NCBI RefSeq assembly: GCF_958298935.1 | Contig: NC_084943.1 | Coordinates: forward strand, 19,213,001-19,277,000 | Source of the DNA: Phragmites australis | Taxonomy: Eukaryota; Streptophyta; Magnoliopsida; Poales; Poaceae | Reading direction: 5' to 3' | Length of the DNA stretch: 64,000 nt | Part shown: one piece after another, positions 24,085 through 33,800 of the stretch | How the letters are laid out: each line of letters begins with the position of its first letter | Numbering within the stretch: position 1 is the first letter of the stretch | Notes under the pieces: generated by a model | The model's input: only the letters and a program-made list of their open reading frames with translations | Databases searched by the model: none | What the model was told of the DNA's origin: nothing | Translations under genes and position numbers: made by a program

Positions 24085-25492
24085 TCCTTGTAATCGAAAA
24101 AAATTGGCCTTTTTTTGTACAACTTCTATTTCAAATTATCCACAGAAAAGGGCCAAAGCACTTCCAAATGGAAAGATTCTGCATCAACTTATGAATAAGT
24201 AGAAGCTGAGATTGAATGAATGAGCACAAGTAGCCTGCCATCTACTTCTCTCATAAGTTGTCTTCTATACAAATCACATATGTCCCAAATGGGAACTATG
24301 TGTCTATTACTTGTGGATTTATCATGTCGTGCATCACAAGTACTTCATCCATTTTTTTGTAACCATTTTTTAGATTTCATGAAAGTAATTATAATTTGAG
24401 AAACTTGCATCCATGATGCATAATTATCTTTAATGGTTAAATTTTGTAGGGATGCGTGCGTTTAACTTTTCCCTAAATCTTTTTCGTTGCGTATCCATGA
24501 TCATAGCTTTAAAAAAGCCATACTTTTAGCACCACTTTTTGGGACTGTACAAGGTGAAAATTATCTGTAATACACAAAGTGGCTATAAAAGTTGTTGATG
24601 CTTTTAGTGCAGGTCTTCTATGGCGTAGTCAACACAACATACATAACTTAAAGAAGAAGTTAAGAAGCCACATGATCAGCCCTCTATATGGAAACCATGG
24701 TTAGCAAACCATGTAAACTAACAAATATCCATACGTATCCACCCATCATTACTTATGAAGTCAAGGAATGTCACAACAACTATAAAGGGTACAAAGTAGA
24801 AGGTGCTTGAGCAATGTATGCATGTTCTAGGAAGAGATAGAGCAATGACCGGAAGATACAACTTTACACCACAAGTGGACATCCACTATAGCAATGCCAA
24901 ATCAAGAAAAGGTAATTTTTGTAAAGTGTTTATATCTTGCACGAAAGTTGGCTTCAGCTACTAGAACCATGCATGCAGCATGCACCTTCCTTGTATATAC
25001 CACATATATCTAAGTAATAATGTACTCTCACCCACTTGATTATCTCTTTATAGTTGTCATACAGAAGCACACAAGTAATCCCCTTGGATTACTTTTGATG
25101 ACCATCCATTAGAACCAAAAATTGTTGGATGCTCCATCTTATCAAGCAACCATTAGCATATAAGCATAAAACAAGATAAATGACAAACTGGCAGTAGCTA
25201 AAGGATATCAAGCAAGGTGCATGGATAGCATCAAGTGTGCACTCAAGTGTGAATGCATTACGACATCGGGTTACTTTGATTATTTTTAGCATGAGAAATA
25301 TATGGATGGATGGTTCAACAATGTGAGGCCCCAATACGTTTCAATAAAACAGTGGAAAAGATGCAGGTATGGCTAAAAAGAACAGCAAGAAATTGATCAA
25401 CTAGCACCAACCATTTTATTTTCTTCACTTTTCCTATTTACTTTTTGAGCATTAAAGTTAGTGCCGTTAGAATTCTGACCCCCTTGGTTTTC

Positions 25493-25500
25493 TATATAAA
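25493..25500 (+). promoter_or_regulatory. TATA box of NF-YC-like copy B
   Basis: TATATAAA stands 295 bp before the ATG in the same context as in copy A, so core promoters were kept in both copies. Confidence 0.5.
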
Positions 25501-25787
25501 CCGTAGTACATGGTGTTCATCTTCATCCATCACCAGTAGACAGTAGTGCTTTCAGAATTTTAATTTAAGGTACAACATTTTTCTTACTATTGTTACAAGG
25601 GGTTTGTAGGGGTTTATTTACATGGCATGTTATATTTTGTTTGAGAAAGTATTTTGGCTTGTATAGTTGTCTCTAATTATATGATATGAAGAGTTCGATC
25701 AACTATAATCTTGAAGTACAATATCAAAAGCAATTACTATATGTATCTTATATCTAGGTACATCTATCGTGACTCGAGAAGAAAGAA

Positions 25788-26222
25788 ATGGATTGTCCGA
25801 TTGATATTTGTACATCACCAAGGACACTCGTGCCAATGTTTGAGCAGCAGATGATAGAGGAGTTCTGGAGGAAGAGACAAAAAGAGATTGAGGCAATTGA
25901 GGATTTTGGTGAGCATGCAATCCCCATGACTCGTCTCAAGAAGGTCATTTGTGCCGAGAAGGGCAAAATGATGATGACATTCGGCACGTCGTCTTTCCTG
26001 ACAAAGGCATGTGAGATATTTGTGCAAGAACTTGCATTCCGTGCTTGGAGGTGTGCTGATTCCCACAATCGTTGCATCATATTAGACTCTGACATCGCTG
26101 AGGCCATTACCTCCATCGAGTCCTATGATTTCTTGAAAGATATTCTACATGCTTATCAGGAGGAGCACAGCTCGTTTCCTCATCCCATGCCTACAAAGAA
26201 GCGTCAGAGGTCGACAAATTAG
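25788..26222 (+). CDS. NF-YC-like transcription factor, copy B, shortened
   Basis: An open frame of 144 residues holds a complete NF-YC histone fold. It contains EEFWRKRQKEIEAIEDF, the LARIKK-like segment IPMTRLKKVICAEKG, ACEIFVQELAFRAWR, and the last helix SDIAEAITSIESYDFLKDIL. NF-YC proteins dimerise with NF-YB and bind CCAAT promoters with NF-YA in the nucleus. Compared with copy A, the frame ends early at TAG 26220-26222, where copy A has CAG, so the Pro/Asn-rich C-terminal region is lost. Because the fold is whole, a short functional protein is possible. Expression cannot be judged beyond the conserved TATA box. Confidence 0.65.
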   Translation: MDCPIDICTSPRTLVPMFEQQMIEEFWRKRQKEIEAIEDFGEHAIPMTRLKKVICAEKGKMMMTFGTSSFLTKACEIFVQELAFRAWRCADSHNRCIILDSDIAEAITSIESYDFLKDILHAYQEEHSSFPHPMPTKKRQRSTN

Positions 26223-27157
26223 CCATCCACATCTAGCCATCCTCCTTCCTATCAGTACCAAGTTCCACAATTTAGTCCTCCATTTGCTAGTTATTCTCCA
26301 TCTGTTTGTGTTCCTCCTTTACAACCAACAAATGTTTATCGCATACCTTTACCCTTGCCATTTCTACCGCAACAAGTGCCTCCCTTGATGTCAACCACAA
26401 TCACAACCACACCCATAGTGAGTGAAATGATACCGCCTATCAACTACATGGCAAGGGGTTTGGGGTTCTTTGGAAATGACATCCACACCACCACGAACTA
26501 CAATGTCCCAGGGATTTTATTGTGTGTAACAACATTGTTGCTTTAGGTGTGATGGCTCCTCCTCTGCATGTATGTGCACGAGCTATATCCAATATCCCTA
26601 ATACTTGCTCCTACATGAACATGGCCAATGCTTATGCTGCTACTGTCTATGGTGTTGGTGGTGCTAGTACTAGTAATATTGCTACTTAGGATAGAGGTGT
26701 GGCAATTGAGTTGAATCATATCCTATCGGAGATTGCAAAGACCGGAGGTGCCACACATGCTTGCAGTATGGCCAATGCCAGTGACGGCAATGATCCTAAT
26801 GCTACTATAAGCGTAGATGACGGTCAACAACAACAACAAGATGAACAAACTGGTGCGGACCATCATCTAGCTGATGTGCAGGGAACCTTAAAAGCAGTAG
26901 TTTCTGCTGGTACTAGCACGGGTGAGGATAACTTCGATATCAATTGGGATGAGTTTGAGATAGATGATAACGCTTGGCTGTCAGAGTTTTTGGAGGACGT
27001 CATGATGAAAGAAGACCCCGTGCCTTTGCCTGATGCTACCTCAACTGATCTTCTTTCGGTCACTAGCGACATGTAGAATCTCGAGGGATTCAGTCATGAA
27101 CCGTATCTACTCAACGACATCGTCTCCAGCACAAGCGCCACCAGCAAACATAACTGA
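26223..27157 (+). pseudogene. Untranslated C-terminal part of NF-YC-like copy B
   Basis: The region aligns with the C-terminal half of copy A (YQYQVPQFS, NYMARGLGFFGN, then a Gln-rich run and the acidic tail SEFLEDVMMKED). It is broken by a 1-bp deletion near 26510 and by TAG at 26687-26689 and 27074-27076, where copy A has CAG. It would be 3' UTR of the short ORF, or a dead exon end. Confidence 0.75.
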
Positions 27158-27214
27158 ACTAAAGACATTGATGTAATCATAAGGAGAAGGAAGCTAGAGA
27201 GTATACTCTAAGCA

Positions 27215-27342
27215 TGCAAACCGAGCTGTAGCTCGGTGGTTGGAGTGCCCGCTTTGACCTCACCCGCCCGGGCTCGAACCCAGGAGTTGCACCTTTCTTC
27301 TTATAAAAAAGTGGTGGGCCGTCTCCCCCTCCATCTAAAAAA
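27215..27342 (+). mobile_element. SINE with A and B boxes in duplication copy B
   Basis: The 128-bp insertion is flanked by GTATACTCTAAGCA (27201-27214) and GTATACCCTAAGCA (27343-27356), a 14-bp duplication with one mismatch. The pol III A box TAGCTCGGTGG (27229-27239) and B box GGCTCGAACCC (27271-27281) are close to tRNA consensus. Copy A of the duplication lacks it, so it inserted after the duplication or was lost from copy A. Confidence 0.85.
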
Positions 27343-27721
27343 GTATACCCTAAGCACTATATATGGAGGTAGCCTGTCTCGAATAAAAAATGTTTTCTCT
27401 CTGTACTTGTGTGCGTGATATGGTTATTTGTACCATGCTGTATCCATATGTGTATGATTACAAGTTATATAATTAATATGTGTCCTTGTTAAAAACATGT
27501 TACATGTCCTTTTCCCTAATTTGAGTGATCATTTAGCAATATCTATTGATGATGAGTCATGAGTAACAGCTGAACTAGTCTTCTACGCCTGATTATGAAG
27601 TCGCAAGAAAGATTGTTGAATGAAACCTTTTTTTTGGGGGGGGGGGGGGGGGAGGGCAATGAAACAGTTTTAACTCGATAAGAGTAGCCTTAGTCAATTT
27701 AGTGAACATTAACATGTACTC

Positions 27722-28310
27722 TTGAGCAAGATTATGTGCTTCATAATTCGAGTCCCTGCTTTCATGGCGGAAGGAGCAATTTTGAAAACCACTGCCTTGA
27801 CTTTGATCTCCCGCACAATAGCCATCAACATATGGGCTCAGTCTTGGTGCAGCTACAAATACCTCTCAGGTAAGGCATCTTGCGCTACATTCATCGCTTC
27901 ATTGCACGCCATGGCCATGGCCTCCAAGCAGGGGCAGATCATAGGGGTGGGGTGTCGGAGCGAGCTCAAGCCCCCTACCCCGAGCGTACTTTGGAGCCCC
28001 TTCAATTTTTTTACATAAAAAAGGAAGAAAAAGAAGAAGAATAGAAGAAGAAAAAAAGAGAGCCATGTACTTGGTGGCTCCGAATCTACCACTGCCTCCA
28101 AGCCCAAGGTAGCAGGATCAGTCATGTTCTGGAATACGAGCACTGATGCTGCAATGAACGAACTCGCCTGCATTCATAGTTTCTGCACACTGCCCCCCAA
28201 CTGCTGCCTTCCTCGAGTGCCTAGCAATAGCAGCATCAACATTTATCTTCACATCTGCCTCTCTTGCCGATCGTATCCACCTTTTTTTCCTTTTTTTGAT
28301 ACCGAACACT
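27722..28310 (-). pseudogene. RNase H-like (RVT_3) fragment, probably from a LINE
   Basis: The minus strand encodes VKINVDAAIARHSRKAAVGG, an RNase H-fold start, then AASVLVFQNMTDPATL and an EAMAMACNEA segment. The end resembles the 'SNFEAHNLAK' close of this domain. A segment of about 120 bp near 27950-28090, with an AAGAAG-rich run, interrupts it and several frames change. It is a retroelement relic within the extra DNA of duplication copy B. Confidence 0.55.
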
Positions 28311-28442
28311 TGGTTCTATTCATTTGGTTTCTACGCAGATCGCCGGACACTGATACGGATACAAACTGTAAACGTGGTACCTTCTGATTGTCCTCTGAAT
28401 TGAGAGGATGGATTTGCAAGCTTAAGATAGTGTAGCAAATAA

Positions 28443-28629
28443 TGAGTTTTTTATTTTCATATTTCGAAAATCAAAAAATTACAAAAGTAGATGTCCATTT
28501 TGAACATATCACTCATTTTAAACATGTCGTCCGTTGGAAGGACGGCGATGGTAGGATAGTTCTGTAATTTTTTCAGAAGGATGCTCTTTTTGCAATTTTT
28601 AATTTCGAAATATAAAAATAAAAAAGCTC
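28443..28629. mobile_element. MITE with 9-bp target duplication, Mutator-like
   Basis: The 187-bp element is flanked by AGCAAATAA (28434-28442) and AGCAAATCA (28630-28638), a 9-bp duplication with one mismatch. Its ends are long imperfect inverted repeats: GAGTTTTTTATTTTCATATT at the left and, inverted, GAGCTTTTTTATTTTTATAT at the right, each followed by TTCGAAA. A 9-bp duplication fits Mutator-like MITEs. Confidence 0.75.
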
Positions 28630-28639
28630 AGCAAATCAC

Positions 28640-28745
28640 GGGCCCTTTTGGGCCATATTTGGGCCAAGCCATGGGCCTTCTGGGCCCAGTTTGAGATCGT
28701 ATGACGCCGATCACCACGGCTACCCTAGCTCGTGACTCCATAAAT
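28640..28745 (+). promoter_or_regulatory. Site II-rich promoter of the snoRNA host unit
   Basis: Four TGGGCC motifs (site II, TCP-binding type) lie between about 28648 and 28687, and a TATA-like CATAAATA is at about 28739. Clustered site II motifs are characteristic of plant ribosomal protein and snoRNA promoters. The unit would be transcribed rightwards through both snoRNAs. Confidence 0.65.
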
Positions 28746-28941
28746 AGTGTAGCAGCCCTCTCTTCCTAACCACAGGATTGACCTAGCCGCCGCCGCCGGA
28801 AGCTCTTCGTCCTTCGTGATCATGTGTTCGCGCTCGACTAGCTAAGTTCTTTCGATTGGATTGGATTCGATTCGATTCCCTCGCTCTATTCTGCTCCGGT
28901 TTCCTTTTCTCTTTTCTGTTTTTTTGCCTCCTGATCGATCG

Positions 28942-29029
28942 ATCTCCGATGATGATGTAAAATTAATACTTTCGTTCTTCTGAAATTCGCGGTGTGGAAG
29001 AACAATTTGGAGACCTGAACTGAGGAGAT
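28942..29029 (+). ncRNA. C/D-box snoRNA, copy 1 (SNORD59/snR54-like guide)
   Basis: Terminal stem ATCTCC (28942-28947) pairs with GGAGAT (29024-29029). Box C is ATGATGA (28949-28955), box D' CTGA (28980-28983) and box D CTGA (29020-29023). The guide before D', ACTTTCGTTCTT, is complementary to the conserved 18S rRNA stretch AAGAACGAAAGT. The D+5 rule points to the second A of the AA before CGAAAG, the site served by yeast snR54 and animal U59. Before D, TTGGAGACCTG is complementary to the conserved 25S stretch CAGGTCTCCAA. The rRNA sequences are recalled, not aligned here. Confidence 0.85.
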
Positions 29030-29459
29030 GTGCCCCGTCGATCTGTTCTTTATTTTTGTTCCTTCTGATTATTAATTTTGCCTTGTTTTGATTTTTTTTT
29101 TTTTTGCACTGGATTGATCCGGAAGAATTTGGGTTCTTGGAAAGTCCCGGTGAAGACCTGTGATGTTAAAGTAGTGGCCTGATTTACATCGTTGATGAGC
29201 CGTATTATTATCACGCAGAGGGATCTGAATCGCCTTGCAAATCGTCCAAAATTACTTTTTTTAGCAAACCAAATCTTCTTTTAGCCTCGTTGCTCCCAAT
29301 GAATGTACATGATTCAAGTTTCAGCCTTGTCTGAAAGATTACCAGTCTGTTGATACATTTCATATCCATGTTCTGAGGGTGCTCGTCGGTTTTTCCTCTG
29401 GTTTCTTGCTTTTTGCACTGAAATCTGAAAGATTTGTTTTGTTTTGATGATTGATTCGA

Positions 29460-29555
29460 GTCTCTGGTGATGATCAAAATGATAACTTTCGTTCTTCTGA
29501 TGTGCTTTCTCATGGCACGGTGCGGAAGCAATCTGGAGACCTGAACTGAAGAGAC
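29460..29555 (+). ncRNA. C/D-box snoRNA, copy 2 (same two guides)
   Basis: Terminal stem GTCTCT (29460-29465) pairs with AGAGAC (29550-29555). Box C is GTGATGA (29467-29473), D' CTGA (29497-29500) and D CTGA (29546-29549). The D' guide TAACTTTCGTTCTT extends the 18S match of copy 1. The D guide TGGAGACCTG keeps the 25S match. The stem bases differ from copy 1 on both sides yet still pair, which is good support for a functional RNA. Confidence 0.85.
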
Positions 29556-30168
29556 ATAAACCAGTTCTCGGATCGTAAATTATCCTGTTCAGGGAGAAAT
29601 GTTTTGTTTTCCTTCATTGTTGGTGTTGCTTCACGACTGGAAGAATGGCCTGATTTTTCAAATATTGGTCATTCTGTAGAGGGAAGCATAGATTGAACAA
29701 GCAGCCAGAATTAAACAGCATGATGCTTATTTCACTGCATCCGTGTTACCTGTCTCCTGGCACATTTCAATGGCAATTTAGTACTACAAAAACTGCATTG
29801 TTTTTTATCCTTTACTTCCTTCGATCAGATTTTAATTTTATTGAGGTTGTAATGTTGTTCGATTCGAGGTAAAATTTACACGTTTGATCATCCTGTCGAG
29901 AGAAGCATGGATAAAAAGGCAACCAGAATTAACAATGTTGTTTGGACTGGATTACGTGGAAATGACGTTCTGAACGATGCATAATAACAATGCAAATCTA
30001 ACGGAGCAAACAATGCTCTCAAATGGCATGAGATTGTAATCGACAACTGTGGCCAGGGATTGTAATTTATAACAAGAGCTAGATGCCCATGGTTTTATTG
30101 TTAACCTTCCAACCTTGCTAAAATGCTATCGATCATCTGAGCCTTCTAAATAAACGTAAGTGACCTAA

Positions 30169-30400
30169 GACTATGCCTAAGGGAATTCCTTCAGTCCAGA
30201 TTTCCGTGAAGAGATTTTTGTTTTTTTTAAACGTTCTAACAGGTTTTTTTTATGATTCTCGTTGAAAGAATTTTTAAGGTTATTTTTTAGATGGAATTCT
30301 CTCTTTTTTTTCTTCGTGATTTTTTTTAAATGAAACTGTTAAAAATGAGAAAAAATAAAGAAAATGTGGGAAGAAAACTTATGATTGGAGAGAAAGAATC
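30169..30400. mobile_element. Diverged C/T-rich relative of the Harbinger-type MITE
   Basis: It starts GACTATGCCTAAGGGAATTCC and keeps the motif order of the element at 20950-21216. For example, GGAATTCTCTCTTTTTTTTC and AAATGAGAAAAAATAAAG stand where the other has GGGATTCTCTCTCCTTTCCC and GATGAGAGGAAATAAAGG. The right end is unclear and set by the loss of similarity. Confidence 0.55.
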
Positions 30401-30836
30401 ATCTGAGAACAGTCATCATTCCAAACAGTCGGCAGTGCCTCATTCATATCACTTCGCCGAAGTCACTGCCCTACCATTCGAGTCTGGATCAATTCCCCTC
30501 CTAGCAATTAGAAAGATGATCGATAAGAGGAAATGCAACCTCGAGTCTCATGAGTGTTACTTCGCCAAAATTCAGAGGCGACGATGATAGGTTCAAAACT
30601 TCAAACTAACAATAGCACAGATTACAGGATAAATCAGGCTTGAAAATTACGCAGAATCCTATAGAACCCAGTTTCACTTTTAAGTCAATGTACAATTGTA
30701 CGCTGTGATCATGGTACAACAAAATTACAAGAAGAACGTCTGCACAAAAGAACCCCCTCGCCCAAAATGGACACTCTAAACTCATCTCGGCGAAAATGCT
30801 AGCCCAGGTAACCGCGAACGACAGGCGCAGGATGAA

Positions 30837-33800
30837 TCAAGCCGGTATACAGTAGGAAGTGCTAAGGGCCGGAGGAAGGACGCACACCAGGTGAGGCCCT
30901 GCCGGATTGCAGCTGATGTTCGCCTCGCCTACCTCGGGCAGGCCCAGCTGCGGCGGGCGGACGTATCCGGACACCAGCGGGACGCATGTCACGGTGATCT
31001 CCATCCTGGAACCTGTAGGCAAGCGCAGTGTGCGACATGAAAATTGGCTTTGCGCCACAGAACGGTGGACAGGGATTGAACACCAGGTATCAGGATTCTC
31101 ACCTTGCGCATTTGACAACGATATGTGGCCGCATTTCCTCCCGGCAACCATCCAGTTCTGCGGATTAGCGTCAACCTGATATAGTATTTCGTCCTGCCAC
31201 ACCAAATTCAAGTTTAGTTGTAAATAAAACTTTTCACGTCCACTGGGTAAACAGTTAAACACCACGCCACACTGGCAGGACAATGAACTCTACAGGAGCA
31301 CTGGTAGTATATAAAAGAGATGCAAAGTGGAGCAACAATGTTCTGCAGACTTACGCCGGATATTGATGCATCCTCTGGGTTTTTCAGCCTTTCAACCCTC
31401 CACTTCATATTAACTAATTGCCCAACCCTCAAGCAATCAGTAGAAAATGGAAGGAATCCAACTGCTAGACATGGATCCAGGACAGGCCGCTTCAGTTTGA
31501 GCGCAATCTTGATCAGAAGCTCTTCAGAATCACTGGATTTGACAGGAACTGGAGAATGAGCTCCTGTTGTTCTGTCACCAGATATTCCGTACTTAATATT
31601 CAGCATGCTGTCTGCATTTTCTACCTCATCCAGATCTGAAAACCATGAAATACAAAAGTCAGTAGACAGAATTATTTTTCTCCAAAGGTACTTGTAGTAA
31701 AGAGCAGAAGCGAGCAATCGTCCACTGCAAGGGACAGCCAACAACAAAAAGTGAAGTTTATAAGAGACTAACCTTTTGTGCCACTTAACCGTATTATGAA
31801 TAAAATTCCAGCTCTGGAAGAAGGAGCGATAACCAGAGGGAACAAACTTGAAGCTGGTCGTCCATCTCCCTTGCCCAAGTGCTCAAATCCAGATTGAAGA
31901 TCTAACCATACATCCTTTACATGCAGAGCGGCCTTCACTTCAGAACGCAATATCAGCTGAAATAGGCAGAAAAATACTCATTCAGATTCAATAAGCTCAG
32001 AAAAAATATTGGCAATTAACACTTGAACTTGCAGAAATATACAATATTTATCATTGCCAGGTTTTTTGCTGCTGCTGCCTAACAAAATATGAGAACATAT
32101 TATAGGTGCCTTTTGCGACAAGGTCAGCAACAGAAAATAGAATTCGCATGTCCAAGAAACCAACTTATGAGGCTACCACAGTAAGGCATTATTCTAATAT
32201 CATGATTCAGCAAATTTTCAAAAATGCATAATATCTTGGTACAAATATCTCTTTTTCGCACCTGAAGAAAGGTGAGCATTGGTCAAGTCGTAGAGTGAAG
32301 GAAGCAAAAAAGAAAGGGCACAAGAATGATTTCAGTGAAATTTTGTGGTTATTGCTCTCATTAATGTGAAGAAAAACTTTGAAGAATGGTTTCAGGTCGC
32401 CCTGATGTCTATGCAAGTGCATGCTAAGATGAGGTTAACATACACTTTTGAAGGGCCAACGAAAACTACTATTTACATGCTTGAAACTAAAGTACAAGTG
32501 TACAGGCACATATTAGCTCATGCTTCCTGTACATGCAAGTCATCGATCATAGTTGCCACAGTGCCAGACCAGCAGCGGAGACCTATGGGCAGCAGAAAGC
32601 CTAGGAAATAACTAAATGTTTCGTGCAAGCTCATGCCATATACAGAACCACAACCACGCCAAGCCCATGCAAGTATGCACAATCGTACATGTACATGTAT
32701 CCAATGACTCACATGCACATGTGCCAAACAGGAGAAAACTGTACCTGTAGAAGTAGTGTTCCATCATTGCACTTGTCTACAACGTGTGTGCTTACATGGA
32801 ATGGGTTAGTGAAATGTACTGCAATGGTCCTGAAATCACAATGGTATTACTTATGACTTGCCGTATCAAAAAAGCAATGTATGAGAAAAGACGATCTACC
32901 TTTCAAATACTTGATTATGGAAAACTCCAAATTCAAGTTTGAGAGCAATCATTCTCATCCCGTCTACTATGCTCTGTTTCTGAGGAGACGCTGAAAAAAG
33001 GAGACAGAAAGAAAGGTCAACCTACTGGCTTTAGCATAACCACCATAATGAATTTATTACTTTTTAGGTACAAACCTGAGGATTCTCCCCTGGCAATCGT
33101 ATCATCAATAGCACGAGCAGGAAACCAAACAAGAGTAGTCACATCACTAGCCCAATCTGGAAGTTTTATCTTCCCATTTTCAATAGGGATCTTTTCAACC
33201 CTTCCACCATCGATGGAGCTATCAGCAGAACCAGCATTCTCCATCTCACTTCTGTAACTTTCTATCTCAATCATCTGAGACTCCTCAATTTTCAGTTCAG
33301 CACCGGCATCTATATGCAATATGCCACCTTTTAAAGAATAGTCTATTGGCTTGACGATTAATCCGATCCACTGGAGCTCATTCATAAGCAACGCAGAGGA
33401 CACAGCAGGGGTAATATCAACTAAAGCCCTTGGTTTCCTCACCTACAATGGAGAGTGGAAGTAATGAGAATGAAGCTGTCTTACAACCAATTTAACATAC
33501 CATGCTTCACTAATTACAAGGAAATTTGGTTATGTCATTCGGTGATCCTCTTTTGTTTTGAAAATTTAGCTAGTATCTCTTATTGGTATTTTGATAACAT
33601 GGTTCACAGGAACTAAGATTTTATAAAATACCTCAGCTCGTTTTTATGCAATTACCTTCAAAACAGGTCTAGTTGGCTTCTCGAAGCTCATGAACTCATC
33701 AGTATCCACTGGACCATCTTGAGAAAATCCATGCGATCTGAATGACAGCTTGCCAATCTGTCCCGTAAGTGCACCCAACACATAGGAACCAGGCTTCTGA

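Larger units (their letters stand above)
23130..27720. repeat. Tandem segmental duplication, copy B
   Basis: This is the counterpart of 13990-18290 in the same order and orientation, including about 2.5 kb of non-coding sequence upstream of the NF-YC-like gene. Copy B differs by a GT microsatellite (24051-24082), a SINE (27215-27342) and a G-run (27636-27652). Confidence 0.85.
28746..30100 (+). ncRNA. Non-coding snoRNA host transcription unit (extent estimated)
   Basis: No protein-coding frame is supported, but the region follows a site II promoter and holds two paralogous snoRNAs. Segments around them also recur: TAGTGGCCTGATTTACATC near 29172 and AATGGCCTGATTTTTCAAAT near 29643; AGAAGCATGGAT with CCAGAATTAA near 29902 and AAGCATAGAT with CCAGAATTAA near 29685. 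It looks like a host gene that grew by internal duplication. Exon borders and the 3' end are not determined. Confidence 0.45.

Noticed and set aside
27229..27281. tRNA gene suggested by A and B boxes
   Set aside because: No cloverleaf can be formed and a 14-bp target duplication flanks the unit, so it is a SINE.
27636..27652. Run of 17 G as a quadruplex or signal
   Set aside because: A homopolymer of this length could be partly a sequencing or assembly artefact; no further structure supports a role.
29185..29235. Possible third C/D snoRNA (TTGATGAG ... ATCTGA)
   Set aside because: Only about 38 nt between boxes, no terminal stem, and no rRNA complement that I recognise.
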